Source: an uncultured Pseudomonadota bacterium
GTDB lineage: Bacteria > Myxococcota_A > UBA796 > JAFGLY01
DNA: 64,000 bases
Assembly: GCA_937912125.1 (NCBI GenBank)
Contig: CALDOK010000077.1
Coordinates: 1-64,000 of the forward strand
Reading direction: 5' to 3'
Shown: positions 16,278-24,547 of the stretch, in pieces
Layout of the letters: each line of letters starts with the position of its first letter
Numbering within the stretch: position 1 is the stretch's first letter
Notes under the pieces: generated by a model
Database searches by the model: none
Told to the model about the DNA's origin: nothing
Seen by the model: the letters and a program-made list of their open reading frames with translations, nothing else
Translations under genes and position numbers: made by a program

Positions 16278-17528
16278 ATGGCAGACAAGGATGACGGCGA
16301 AGTACCGCAGCGTGTGAACGAAAACGAGGTCGCGATCCTCAGGGAGGTGCTTCGGCAGGCCGGGAACGAGGTCCCACCCGCCCCTGCCCCCCCTCACTCC
16401 CAGCCCATCCTGGATGCCTACCTGGGCCAGGTCTTCGAGGGCATCGCGGTGGTGGCGCCCGACGGCCGCTTCCGGCTGTTCACGCCCGGCCTCGAGCAGA
16501 TCACCGGCTACACGGCCCAGGAGGTCGGCGGCATCGTCGACCTGATCCGCAAGCTCGCCCCCGATCCCGAGACGGGCGCCCAGCAGTGGGCGGCCTTCGA
16601 GCAGGGGCTGGGCCACACCGAGAGCCAGGAGCAGCTCATCCAGATCCTGAACAAGCGCGGCGAGATCCGCTGGCTGCGGGGTCGGCTGTACCGGGTCAAC
16701 GAGGACACCATGGTCCACGTGCTGGACATCACCGCCATCCACAACCTGCGAGGCGCCACCCCCCACAACGCCGAGCACTACCACGCACTGCTCGAGAACC
16801 TCGACATCGGCGTCTACTCCTCGAGCGACCCCGCCAGCGGAAAGATCAGCTACAACAACGCCGCAGCCCGGCGCATCCTGGGCGTCAGCGAGGGCGCCAA
16901 GGGCGACCTGTCGAGCTTCATGTTCTACGAGGATCCTGCGGAGCGGGTGAAGCTGGTCTCCGCGCTGATGCAGGGCGGCTGGGCCCGCTCTCGAACGGTG
17001 CGCTTCGACGCCCGCCTGCTGCGCGCCGACGATCGTCGGCCGGTGCCCTTGCGCTTCACGAACACCGCCACCTACGACGACGAAGGCCGCATGGTTCGGG
17101 TGGACGGGGTCATGGAGGACCGCAGCGAGCACGAGGCCTTCGAGGCCAAGCGCAGGGAGCAGGAGCTTCTGGTCAGCTCCCTGTTCCACGACACCGCGGT
17201 GGGCATCGCCATCGGCACCATGGACGAGCGCTTCCTGGCGGTCAACAAGACCTTCTGCGCCATGCTCGGCTACAGCGAGGAGGAGCTGCTGGGCCACGGC
17301 AACGACAAGGTCACCCACCCGGACGACCGCCACATCACCACCGCCCAGATCCAGGCCGCCCTGGCTCGGGGCCGCAAGAGCTTCACCTTCCGCAAGCGCT
17401 ACGTGCGCAAGGACGGCTCGGTGTTCACCGCCGAGCTCACCATGGCGGGTGTGAACAACGAGGCGGGCGAGCTGGTGGCCGGCATCGCCATCGTCGAGCC
17501 CGTGGACGACGGTCCCCAGGTGGGCTGA
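16278..17528 (+). CDS. Protein with three PAS domains and no visible output domain
   Basis: A 416-residue soluble protein. ATG 16278 has GAGG five bases upstream; a GTG at 16272 overlaps that site and was rejected. PAS domain 1 (about 40-160) has GIAVVAPDGRFRLF and GYTAQEVGG. PAS 2 (about 170-285) has LLENLDIGVYSS and NNAAARRILGVSEG. PAS 3 (about 295-410) has AIGTMDERFLAVNKTFCAML, HPDDRH and a PAC-like FRKRYVRKDGSVF. I see no histidine kinase, GGDEF, EAL or DNA-binding domain, and no transmembrane segment. It may be a sensory adaptor acting on a partner in trans. It is convergent with the nucleoside kinase gene, with 3 bases between stops. Confidence 0.8.
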   Translation: MADKDDGEVPQRVNENEVAILREVLRQAGNEVPPAPAPPHSQPILDAYLGQVFEGIAVVAPDGRFRLFTPGLEQITGYTAQEVGGIVDLIRKLAPDPETGAQQWAAFEQGLGHTESQEQLIQILNKRGEIRWLRGRLYRVNEDTMVHVLDITAIHNLRGATPHNAEHYHALLENLDIGVYSSSDPASGKISYNNAAARRILGVSEGAKGDLSSFMFYEDPAERVKLVSALMQGGWARSRTVRFDARLLRADDRRPVPLRFTNTATYDDEGRMVRVDGVMEDRSEHEAFEAKRREQELLVSSLFHDTAVGIAIGTMDERFLAVNKTFCAMLGYSEEELLGHGNDKVTHPDDRHITTAQIQAALARGRKSFTFRKRYVRKDGSVFTAELTMAGVNNEAGELVAGIAIVEPVDDGPQVG

Positions 17529-17531
17529 GGG

Positions 17532-18140
17532 CTACACGAAGGGCTTGATGGCCCGGCGGAAGCTGGCCAGGGCGCGGAAGTCCTGGACGTAGTCGTCGTT
17601 GTCGGAGTCCCAGACCAGCACCGGAGACAGGTCGTAGCGGGCGATCCAGTCTTCGTACAGATCGTTGAGGCGCCGGATGTAGCGGTAGGGGATGGCCTGC
17701 TCGCTGGCGCGGCCCCTGAACTTGATGCGGCGACGGATCGCCCGGGGGGTGCAGCGCAGGTAGATGAGCAGATCCGGCGGCTGCAGGGCCTCGAGCATGG
17801 TGCGGTACAGTTCCTGGTAGGTGGCCCAGTCGCGCTTGGACATGTAGCGACCACGGGCGAGGTTGCGGGCGAAGATCTCGGCGTCCTCGTAGATGGTGCG
17901 GTCCATGACCACCGTGCCCGAGGAGCCATTGAGCTCGCGATGCAGCCGGAACTTGTGGGTGATGAAGTACAGCTGGGAGTGGAAGGCCCAGGTGCCCATG
18001 TCCTTGTAGAAGTCGTCCAGGTAGGGGTTGTCCATGAACGGCTCGTAGATGGGCTCGAAGCCGTAGGACTGCTGCAGGAAGGTGACCATGGAGGTCTTGC
18101 CTGCACCCATGTTGCCGGCGATGGCGATGAACTTCTTCAC
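17532..18140 (-). CDS. Deoxynucleoside kinase (deoxyadenosine/deoxyguanosine kinase family)
   Basis: A 202-residue kinase. The P-loop GNMGAGKTS is at 9-17. The family motif EPFMDNPYLDDFYKD follows, then the DR[ST] motif in MDRTIYEDAEIF. The lid-region Arg cluster RCTPRAIRRRIKFRGR comes later. This family phosphorylates deoxynucleosides for salvage. The start is GTG 18138-18140 because the P-loop must lie near the N-terminus; the frame continues upstream as antisense of the Asp-repeat gene and was rejected. No strong ribosome site is visible. Substrate preference cannot be told from sequence. Confidence 0.88.
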   Translation of the reverse strand: MKKFIAIAGNMGAGKTSMVTFLQQSYGFEPIYEPFMDNPYLDDFYKDMGTWAFHSQLYFITHKFRLHRELNGSSGTVVMDRTIYEDAEIFARNLARGRYMSKRDWATYQELYRTMLEALQPPDLLIYLRCTPRAIRRRIKFRGRASEQAIPYRYIRRLNDLYEDWIARYDLSPVLVWDSDNDDYVQDFRALASFRRAIKPFV

Positions 18141-18312
18141 GGGAGATCCGGGTGCGGGCGGGTCGGGTCGAGAGCCGCCACTGTACCGGACGGGCCGGAC
18201 GGTTCCTGGCACCTTCTCGATTGCGAGCCTGGAACGGGGTAGATGCGCGTCGGATCCACACAACATCGACAAGGGCCGGCGCGCGCTGCACCGGCGTCTC
18301 CCGGAGGTACCC

Positions 18313-19530
18313 ATGTCCCGACCCACGCTCCTTCCCCTCGCGCTCCTGACCCTCGCCCTGGCCTGCGGCGACAAGGACGACACCGACGGGCCTGGACCCG
18401 TCGAGGGCGACACCGACAGCGACGCCGACGCGGATACCGACAGCGACAGCGACGCCGACGCGGACACCGACGCCGACGCCGACGCCGACGCCGACACCGA
18501 CACCGACACCGCCGCGCCTGTGGACGACGACGGTGACGGCTACGCCAGCGTCGAGTCCGGTGGCGACGACTGCGACGACGGCGACGCCAAGATCCACCCG
18601 GGCGCCATCGAGGCCTGCAACGGCCTGGACGACGACTGCGACGCCGGCACCTCGGAAGACGGCGTGGCCAGCCTGGCCGACGGCCGCAGCTTCACGGTCC
18701 TGCAGGACGCCATCGCCGCCGCCGCATCCGGCGCCACCGTCACGGTCTGCGCGGGCACCTGGGCCGAGTCCGTCACCATCGGCGGCTCCCTCACCCTGCT
18801 GGGCTTCGAGGGTGCTTCGGCCACCATCGTCGACGGCAGCGGCGGGGTGGGCCTCCGCTCCACCGTCACCATCCAGCGTGGTGACGTGGTGCTCGAGGGG
18901 CTGACCATCACCGGCGGCACCGGCACCTCGAACGACGGCAACACCTGGGGCGGCGGTATCTACGCGGGCCGGGCCGACAGCGTGCGGCTCACCGACTGCA
19001 TCGTCGAGGGCAACGCGGCGGACTTCGGTGGAGGCCTGGCCGGGCCCTCCGTGTACCCGGCCGCCATCACCCTCACGGACACCGTCGTCCGGGGCAACGA
19101 CGCGTACTTCGCCGGCGGGGGGTTCCTGATCTTCCACGGCGCGCTCGAGGGCGTCGAGGTCACCGCCAACTCGTCCCCCTACGGCGGCGGCGGGACGGTC
19201 TGGTACTGGGACGTCACCGCCGACGCGGCGACCACCTTCCACGACAACCAGGCCACAGAGATCGGCGGCGGCGTGATGATCTGGGACGAGGGCCAGCTCA
19301 CCATGACCGGCAGCACCCTGTGGAGCAACTCGGCGGGCAGCACCGGCGGTGCCATCCACATCGACGACGGCTCGGTGGCCTGCGCTGGATGCGACCTGGG
19401 CGCCGACAGCACCGACAACAGCCCCGACGACGTGGCGGTGCAGGGGCGCGCCGGAATCACCAGCTACACGGCGGGCGGGCCGGTGGACTTCGACTGTTCG
19501 AGCAGCTCGGGAGCCTGCACGGGGCTCTGA
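18313..19530 (+). CDS. MopE-like lipoprotein with Asp-rich linker and beta-helix domain
   Basis: A 405-residue lipoprotein. ATG 18313 has a perfect GGAGGT five bases upstream. Lipobox LALAC is followed by an Asp-Thr/Ser/Ala spacer of about 45 residues coded by a gac-rich tandem array. Residues about 70-115 (DDDGDGYASV, GGDDCDDGD, ACNGLDDDCD) form a MopE-type metal-binding module. The remainder is a parallel beta-helix like polymorphic outer-membrane proteins, with repeated GG and N-G turns. Likely a surface calcium- or metal-binding adhesin or structural protein. The start region is divergent from the kinase gene across about 170 bases. Confidence 0.8.
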   Translation: MSRPTLLPLALLTLALACGDKDDTDGPGPVEGDTDSDADADTDSDSDADADTDADADADADTDTDTAAPVDDDGDGYASVESGGDDCDDGDAKIHPGAIEACNGLDDDCDAGTSEDGVASLADGRSFTVLQDAIAAAASGATVTVCAGTWAESVTIGGSLTLLGFEGASATIVDGSGGVGLRSTVTIQRGDVVLEGLTITGGTGTSNDGNTWGGGIYAGRADSVRLTDCIVEGNAADFGGGLAGPSVYPAAITLTDTVVRGNDAYFAGGGFLIFHGALEGVEVTANSSPYGGGGTVWYWDVTADAATTFHDNQATEIGGGVMIWDEGQLTMTGSTLWSNSAGSTGGAIHIDDGSVACAGCDLGADSTDNSPDDVAVQGRAGITSYTAGGPVDFDCSSSSGACTGL

Positions 19531-19531
19531 C

Positions 19532-19647
19532 TCAGAACCTCAGCTCCCCCGTGTTGCCGTACATGTCGCTGACCGTCATCGCATACGCCGTCTCGGGGAT
19601 CACCCCTGCCAGCAACGTGCGTTCGCCATCGCTCACGCCCTCTGCCG
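19532..19647 (-). pseudogene. 3' relic of a second ceramidase-like gene
   Basis: On the minus strand, the 34 codons before stop TGA 19532-19534 read GVSDGERTLLAGVIPE, then VSDMYGNTGELRF. The intact ceramidase-like gene ending at 21119 finishes GVADGHRTYLADVIPE, then VRDVYDNQGSLGL, with the same spacing give or take a few residues. The rest of the gene is missing, cut off where the MltR-like gene ends. It therefore looks like the remaining tail of an older paralog. Confidence 0.7.
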
Positions 19648-20316
19648 CTATGCGTCGTGGTCGTGCAGGAATCCAAGAGCACCCAGCAGCTCCACCAGGA
19701 CTTCATGGTCGCCCTCTTTCGCGCGCCGTTTCGCGTTGGCAAGCAGCTCCCCGAGTGGGGTTCCTTCGAGCTGCTTCTGGGATCGCTCGGCGCGCTCGCG
19801 GAGGGACAGGGGAGGGTCCGGACGTCGAATGTCCGCCCCTCGGGAGAGCAGCCTGACCGCCAGCATCCGTGATGCGACCACGAAGGCCTCGCCCAGCTCG
19901 TCATCGTCCGTTGCTGAGAGAGAGACTCCGAAGGACGTCGCGAACTGCTCGACCTGGCTCGAGTGGGAGCTCCAACGGAACTCGACCTCGACGGACTCAT
20001 TTCGCCGGCTGTCGAAGTGCGCCGCTTTGTTTCGAATGCGCTGGACAACTCGCAGCGCGCCGACCTCTTCTTGATCGATGAGGCCCAGCGCACTCGCCAG
20101 CACGATCTTCGCGCGAAAGGTGCCTGCGGGACTCTGATGTCCCAGCAGCTTCTCGGCCAGGTTCTCCGAGACACAGACAGAGGAGATGAGGAAAGCAACG
20201 ATCTCCTCGAGATAGGAGCCGATGATCAGCGCCTTCCCCCGATCGGACTCGTCCTCGAGGGAGCGCGTGATCGCCCTCGCCAGGCCACGGTAGCGGTCAG
20301 GTCCTGTAGCTGCCAT
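19648..20316 (-). CDS. MltR-like family protein
   Basis: A 222-residue soluble protein. Residues about 25-120 resemble the MltR/YggD fold: an N-terminal helix with SYLEEIVAFLISS, then GTFRAKIVLASALGLIDQEE and IRNKAAHFDSRR. MltR is the E. coli mannitol-operon repressor, but most members are of unknown function and this is not next to sugar genes. The last 50 residues are charged (SLRERAERSQKQLEG). ATG 20314-20316 has AAAGGAG nine bases upstream. The base composition is visibly less GC-rich than neighbours, suggesting acquisition. Its stop abuts the ceramidase-like relic. Confidence 0.65.
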   Translation of the reverse strand: MAATGPDRYRGLARAITRSLEDESDRGKALIIGSYLEEIVAFLISSVCVSENLAEKLLGHQSPAGTFRAKIVLASALGLIDQEEVGALRVVQRIRNKAAHFDSRRNESVEVEFRWSSHSSQVEQFATSFGVSLSATDDDELGEAFVVASRMLAVRLLSRGADIRRPDPPLSLRERAERSQKQLEGTPLGELLANAKRRAKEGDHEVLVELLGALGFLHDHDA

Positions 20317-20347
20317 CTGATTGCGCTCCTTTCACATCGGTGTCGCC

Positions 20348-20695
20348 CTAGCGCGGCACACTCATGCGCTGGGCCTCGGCCATCTTGTGGGCGTGCGCCT
20401 CATAGCCGTGCTCCTTGATGTACTGGATGCAGCCGGGGCGGTTCGAGCGGAACAGCAGGCCGAAGAAGCGACCCATGAGATTGTCGAAGGTCTCGCAGTC
20501 GGTCGCGTCGGCGTGCTCCTGGCAGTCGGCGCAGCTGGCGTAGCCGTGCTCGTGGCAGCAGCTTCGGATCTTGCACCAAGTGGCCTTGTCGTTCTCGGCG
20601 CAGCCGGAGCAGGCTCCACTGCGGTACTTCTTGCAGGCGCCGCAGTACAGACCGCAGCGGGAGATGGCGTTGACGTCGGCGGTGATGGGCTTCAT
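20348..20695 (-). CDS. DUF3795-like Cys-rich protein
   Basis: A 115-residue cytoplasmic protein with 12 Cys, spaced CGLYCGACKKY, CSGC, CKIRSCC and CADC, the pattern of DUF3795 proteins that probably bind zinc or an iron-sulfur cluster. ATG 20693-20695 follows AAGGAG at seven bases. Length is typical. The function of the family is unknown. It lies on the same strand as the upstream 74-residue gene and the downstream MltR-like gene (31-base gap), and a strong stem-loop separates it from the former. Confidence 0.75.
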   Translation of the reverse strand: MKPITADVNAISRCGLYCGACKKYRSGACSGCAENDKATWCKIRSCCHEHGYASCADCQEHADATDCETFDNLMGRFFGLLFRSNRPGCIQYIKEHGYEAHAHKMAEAQRMSVPR

Positions 20696-20728
20696 CGTGG
20701 GGCTCCTTGGGGCTGGTCCAACGGATTT

Positions 20729-20747
20729 GTCAGCGCTCTGCGCTGAC
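20729..20747 (-). terminator. Perfect 8-bp stem-loop between two small genes
   Basis: GTCAGCGC (20729-20736), loop TCT, GCGCTGAC (20740-20747). It lies 52 bases after the stop of the minus-strand 74-residue gene and 34 bases before the DUF3795 start. It has no T-tract, so termination would be factor-assisted; it could instead be a protein-binding dyad. Confidence 0.35.
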
Positions 20748-20798
20748 TCGCTCCTCGAGCGCCACGGGCATCAGGGCGCTGGGCTGCAGTGCGGCGGT

Positions 20799-21023
20799 TC
20801 AGTGCTGGTGCGACGCCACCCAGACCTGGAAGTCCATCTCCTGGCCGGGCTCATCGGCGGCGGCGGCCCCGACGGTGCTGACGAAGACCTTGCCGTCCCG
20901 GTAGACCTCGCGGTAGTCGCCGGCCTGGAACTGGCCCGAGCGGCGGGCGCGATCGATGATCAAGCGGCCACCGGAGATCAGGGTTCCCCCGCTGTCACCG
21001 CTTCGGTTCCTTTTTCGACCCAT
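20799..21023 (-). CDS. Small protein of unknown function
   Basis: A 74-residue protein with a basic N-terminus (MGRKRNRSGDSGG) and a centre rich in short beta-like segments (GDYREVYRDGKVFVSTVG). ATG 21021-21023 is preceded by AGGAG at six bases, which is the main support for its being real. No signal peptide, membrane segment or Cys is seen, and no family is recognised. Its neighbours are the ceramidase-like lipoprotein upstream on the same strand and DUF3795 downstream. Confidence 0.5.
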   Translation of the reverse strand: MGRKRNRSGDSGGTLISGGRLIIDRARRSGQFQAGDYREVYRDGKVFVSTVGAAAADEPGQEMDFQVWVASHQH

Positions 21024-21118
21024 GGCCGGCTCCTATGCCTCGCTCGACGACGACCACAGGTCGCAGACGCGGCATCGAATGAGTGGATAGCCGCTCGTAG
21101 GCCTGCACGGGTTGTGAG

Positions 21119-23668
21119 TCAGAGTCCCAGGGATCCTTGGTTGTCGTACACATCCCTGACGTACACGCCAAGTACGCTGAGATCGCCCTCGGGGATCACA
21201 TCAGCGAGGTAGGTGCGGTGGCCGTCGGCCACGCCCGTGACCTCGATAGCCACCTCCGAGCTGTCGCTCATTTGGAACACGAGGCTGGCCCAGTGCTCCG
21301 GCAGGGGGTTGTCGCCCCGGGAGTTGCCGTTGAGGCCGATGAGCCTGAAGCCCCGCTCGTGGGCGGGCAGGCTGAGCCACAGGTCGTTGCCGGAGGCCTC
21401 GATATCGATGGTGGCCCGGACCACCTCGAAGGGCTCGCTCTCGATCTCGTAAGGCTCGGTCACGTAGGGGTAGGACGTGCCGCTGGTGACGCGCTCGCCG
21501 TACACATGCAGGCGGTAGCTGCCCAGGGGCAGGCCCGCGCGATCGTGCATGTGGCTCACCGGCTGCCAGCCCACCCAGTAGCTGTGGGTCTGGGGGTCCT
21601 CGGCGGGCTTGAGGGGGTAGGGCGTGTGTGCCATCAGGAAGTCGGGCAACGCCGAATCCACCGTGCGCCCCGCGTGGGTGGTGACCTCGACCCAGTCACC
21701 GCCGTCCTGGACCTCGAGGACCACCCTGGGCAGGTCCACCGACGGATCGCCACCCTGCCAGGCAAGCTGCACCATGCCCGAGACCCGCTGCACCTGATCC
21801 TGCCAGGTGAGATCCGGGTTCATGCCCTCGTCCTGCTGCTCGTCTTCGCTGTACAGCGGGCAGTACAGGTAATCCGGGGACTCGGTGATCACGGTGCCGG
21901 CGTCGGGGGTGGAGTCCGGGCTGATCTCGGGCATCTCCCATGGGCCCCACTCGGTGAAGTCCCAGATACCGTCGGGGTTCTGCAGCTCGATCTCGGGGGT
22001 GAGCAGGGCCTGGGACATGATCAGGGACTGGTCCATGATCCAGTCGCCCTGCAGGGGGCCCCACAGGTTGATGTTGGGCTCGTAGCCCCCCGACAGCCAG
22101 TCCTCGGTGATCAGCAGGTAGCCTTCGTGGTCCTGAGAATAGCCGGTGACGATGACCGACTCGAAGCCCAGCTCGTCCTTGGCCCTGCGCCGCACCATCT
22201 CGCCGTAGTAGTCACAGACCTCGCCCGGCCAGAAGGACCAGTACAGGTCCGCGTCCTCCTGGCGACCGTCGTCGAACAGGGTGGCCAGGGGGCCGAAGCT
22301 CGAGGCGGTGACCACGGTGCGCACCGACTCCCGCAGGGGCAGCTCCGGCTCTTCGTCCAGCTCGAAGGCGTTCTTGAGCAAGGTGAGGAAGCCCTCGGGC
22401 TGGGTGCAGCTCGAGTAGGGGTAGACGTCGGCGTTGATGTCCCAGCTCATCAGGTAGGGGGACTCGTCGCCGCAGAAGGCCGCGCCGTTTTCGGCGTTGA
22501 ACTCGTCCAGGGGCGAGAGGATCTCGCCGTCGTCGCCGTAGATGATCAGGTCGGGCTCGTAGTCTTCGTCGTAGGGCAGGTAGTACCAGTCCACCGTGCC
22601 GTTGCGGGTGACGTGGATGTCGTCCCGGGTCTGGGGCACCGAGCGGGTGACGGTCTCCATGGTGACGCTGGCTGGGGCGGTGGGCACCTGCTGCCAGGCC
22701 TCGTAGAGCATGGGGCCGGCGCGCTCGGATACGCTCTCGTCCCGGGCGAACCAGTCGTCCTCGGACGCGGGGGAGGCGTCGCCGCCGGCGCCCTGGAAGT
22801 GAGCGACCACCACCTTGCTGTCGAACTGCTCGGCGAAGCCGTAGTCCAGGTGGCCGGGGGCATCGACGGACAGCAGGGTGTTGTCGGCGTCGCCCAGGGT
22901 GCCGTGGATGCCGAAGCCGTACAAGGCCGCGATGGGCTCGCCGGCGAGGGAGTCCACCCGCATCATCCACAGGATGGGGTCCTTGCGGCTGCCTGGCTCG
23001 AGGTCGTCCCAGACCTGCAGCTCATTGTTCTCGCCGCGGCGGTCCCGGTAGACGTAGTCGGTGGGGTCCCAGTCGCGGAAGTAGCCCACGCCGATGGCCA
23101 CTTCCTGCCGCGACTCGTAGGCCTCGAGGGCCTTGGCCACCGCCTGCTCGGCGTAGCGGGTGAAGACCTCGTGGTTGTAGCGATCGCCGCCCAGGTAGTA
23201 GGTGACCTGGGCCGTGAAGTTGCCGGGGCCGTTGTGGGTGTGGTTGGTGGACAGGGTGACCTTGCCCTCGAGATCCAGCCCCGTCTCCGCCTCGAGGCGC
23301 TGGGTGATCTCCCGCAGCAGATCGTCGTAGGCGTAGATGACGTCGACCTCGAGGCTCACCAGGTTCTCCTGGCCGTTGTCGAACCAGAAGGCCTTGATGG
23401 TGGACTGGGTCTGGATGCCCGTGCTGGGGGCGAAGCCCACCGTGTAGTCCGAGTCCCGGTAGTCCACATTGGCCGTGTTCCCCAGGATCTTGGCCCGGAA
23501 GGTGTAGCCACCCTCGGGGCAGCCGATGGGGACGTCCAGCACGCCCTCGGCGGCGCCGACCTTGAGGGCGCCGGCCTGCTTGACGGGCAGCTCGGTGGGG
23601 ACGTACTCGGCGGGACAGCCGGTGGCCAGGAGCAGGGCGACGGAGGCAGAGAGGACGGAGCGGGACAT
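21119..23668 (-). CDS. Neutral/alkaline ceramidase-like lipoprotein
   Basis: An 849-residue exported protein. The lipobox region is LLLATGC. The N-terminal half matches the neutral/alkaline ceramidase domain: VGAAEGVLDVPIG at the start, LSTNHTHNGPGNF (zinc-ligand His pair), YGFGIHGTLGD, HFQGAGGDASPA and VIVTGYSQDHEGYL. Ceramidases split N-acyl-sphingosine, but bacterial members act on varied amide lipids. The C-terminal 250 residues look like Ig-like beta domains, including VRATIDIEASGNDLWLS. Start ATG 23666-23668 has GAGG seven bases upstream. The last 35 residues match the relic at 19532, so this locus once had at least two related genes. Confidence 0.8.
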   Translation of the reverse strand: MSRSVLSASVALLLATGCPAEYVPTELPVKQAGALKVGAAEGVLDVPIGCPEGGYTFRAKILGNTANVDYRDSDYTVGFAPSTGIQTQSTIKAFWFDNGQENLVSLEVDVIYAYDDLLREITQRLEAETGLDLEGKVTLSTNHTHNGPGNFTAQVTYYLGGDRYNHEVFTRYAEQAVAKALEAYESRQEVAIGVGYFRDWDPTDYVYRDRRGENNELQVWDDLEPGSRKDPILWMMRVDSLAGEPIAALYGFGIHGTLGDADNTLLSVDAPGHLDYGFAEQFDSKVVVAHFQGAGGDASPASEDDWFARDESVSERAGPMLYEAWQQVPTAPASVTMETVTRSVPQTRDDIHVTRNGTVDWYYLPYDEDYEPDLIIYGDDGEILSPLDEFNAENGAAFCGDESPYLMSWDINADVYPYSSCTQPEGFLTLLKNAFELDEEPELPLRESVRTVVTASSFGPLATLFDDGRQEDADLYWSFWPGEVCDYYGEMVRRRAKDELGFESVIVTGYSQDHEGYLLITEDWLSGGYEPNINLWGPLQGDWIMDQSLIMSQALLTPEIELQNPDGIWDFTEWGPWEMPEISPDSTPDAGTVITESPDYLYCPLYSEDEQQDEGMNPDLTWQDQVQRVSGMVQLAWQGGDPSVDLPRVVLEVQDGGDWVEVTTHAGRTVDSALPDFLMAHTPYPLKPAEDPQTHSYWVGWQPVSHMHDRAGLPLGSYRLHVYGERVTSGTSYPYVTEPYEIESEPFEVVRATIDIEASGNDLWLSLPAHERGFRLIGLNGNSRGDNPLPEHWASLVFQMSDSSEVAIEVTGVADGHRTYLADVIPEGDLSVLGVYVRDVYDNQGSLGL

Positions 23669-23791
23669 TGGGGGACCTCGCGAGATGCACAGCCTCCTCT
23701 ACCACGCGACGGCACGACCCGCGGCCAGGGGGGCTCACAAGCCGACGCAGGTGTGGGAGAATGCGGGTTCTCCAAATCACCCGGAAGATCC

Positions 23792-24544
23792 ATGGCCCAC
23801 CGCAGCTTCGCCATCGGCGATCTCCACGGCGACATCGGTGCTCTGCGGACGCTCCTGTCTCGGCTGCCCAGCCTGGACGCCACCGACACCATCGTCTTCC
23901 TGGGCGACTACGTGGACCGCGGGCCCGACTCGGCCGGGGTGCTGGACCACCTGCGCTTCGTCCTGCCCAGCCAGACCCCGGCGCGCATCGTCTGCCTGCG
24001 CGGCAACCACGAAGACGCCTGGCTCCAGGTCCTGCGGCAGCAAGGCTGGGCGGGCTTCACCCAGCCCCGCTCCAACGGTTGCTACCAGTGCGCCGAGAGC
24101 TTCCTGCGCCGCTGGCCCGTGCTGCCCGGCCCCGACGACATGGAATCCATGATCCACTCCGGCGGCTTTTTTCCTTGCTGGGCAGCCCACTGGTTCGCCT
24201 CCCTGCCCTTCTGGTACGAGGACGACCACGCCATCTACGTGCATGCCGGCCTGCCCAAGGTGGACGAACGCTGGCAGCACCCCAGCGACGTCGAGGATCG
24301 CAGCAAGCTGGTGTGGGAGCGGGACCACACCTTCTTCACCGAGTACGTCGGCAAGAAGGTGGTCGTGGGTCACACCGTCACCAAGACCCTGCCCCAGGAT
24401 CTCTCCCGCTACACCGTGGACGACAAAGAAGACCTGTTCTGGGCGGGCGGCTCGGCCTACCTGGTGGACACCGGGGCCGGCAAGCCGGGCGGCTTCCTCA
24501 CGGCCCTGGAGCTGCCTCGGCGGCAGGTGTACGAGTCGCGCTGA
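23792..24544 (+). CDS. PPP-family Ser/Thr protein phosphatase or diadenosine tetraphosphatase-like
   Basis: A 250-residue calcineurin-like phosphatase. Motifs occur in PPP order: IGDLHGD (8-14), GDYVDRGPDS, RGNHE, then HAGLP and VVGHT near the C-terminus. All predicted metal ligands are present. Proteins of this size act either on phospho-Ser/Thr or on Ap4A. It is cytoplasmic with no membrane segment. ATG 23792 has GGAAG four bases upstream. It is divergent from the ceramidase-like gene and convergent, 3 bases apart, with the small membrane protein gene. Confidence 0.87.
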   Translation: MAHRSFAIGDLHGDIGALRTLLSRLPSLDATDTIVFLGDYVDRGPDSAGVLDHLRFVLPSQTPARIVCLRGNHEDAWLQVLRQQGWAGFTQPRSNGCYQCAESFLRRWPVLPGPDDMESMIHSGGFFPCWAAHWFASLPFWYEDDHAIYVHAGLPKVDERWQHPSDVEDRSKLVWERDHTFFTEYVGKKVVVGHTVTKTLPQDLSRYTVDDKEDLFWAGGSAYLVDTGAGKPGGFLTALELPRRQVYESR

Positions 24545-24547
24545 TCC

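Noticed and set aside
14010-17333. 1107-codon minus-strand open frame
   Set aside because: It is antisense to the phosphatase and PAS genes, which have signal peptide, motifs and ribosome sites. Long shadow frames are expected at this GC content, and its translation is low-complexity.
18190-18230. TGGCAC...TTGC as a sigma-54 promoter upstream of the MopE-like gene
   Set aside because: Spacing between the two boxes is three bases too long for a -24/-12 promoter.
18141-18509. N-terminal Ser/Val-rich extension of the nucleoside kinase
   Set aside because: It is the antisense of the Asp-repeat lipoprotein; P-loop kinases of this family start just before the GNMGAGKTS motif.
21137-23791. Long plus-strand open frame preceding the phosphatase at 23792
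   Set aside because: Antisense of the ceramidase-like gene; only the last 250 codons are a real protein, starting at ATG 23792.
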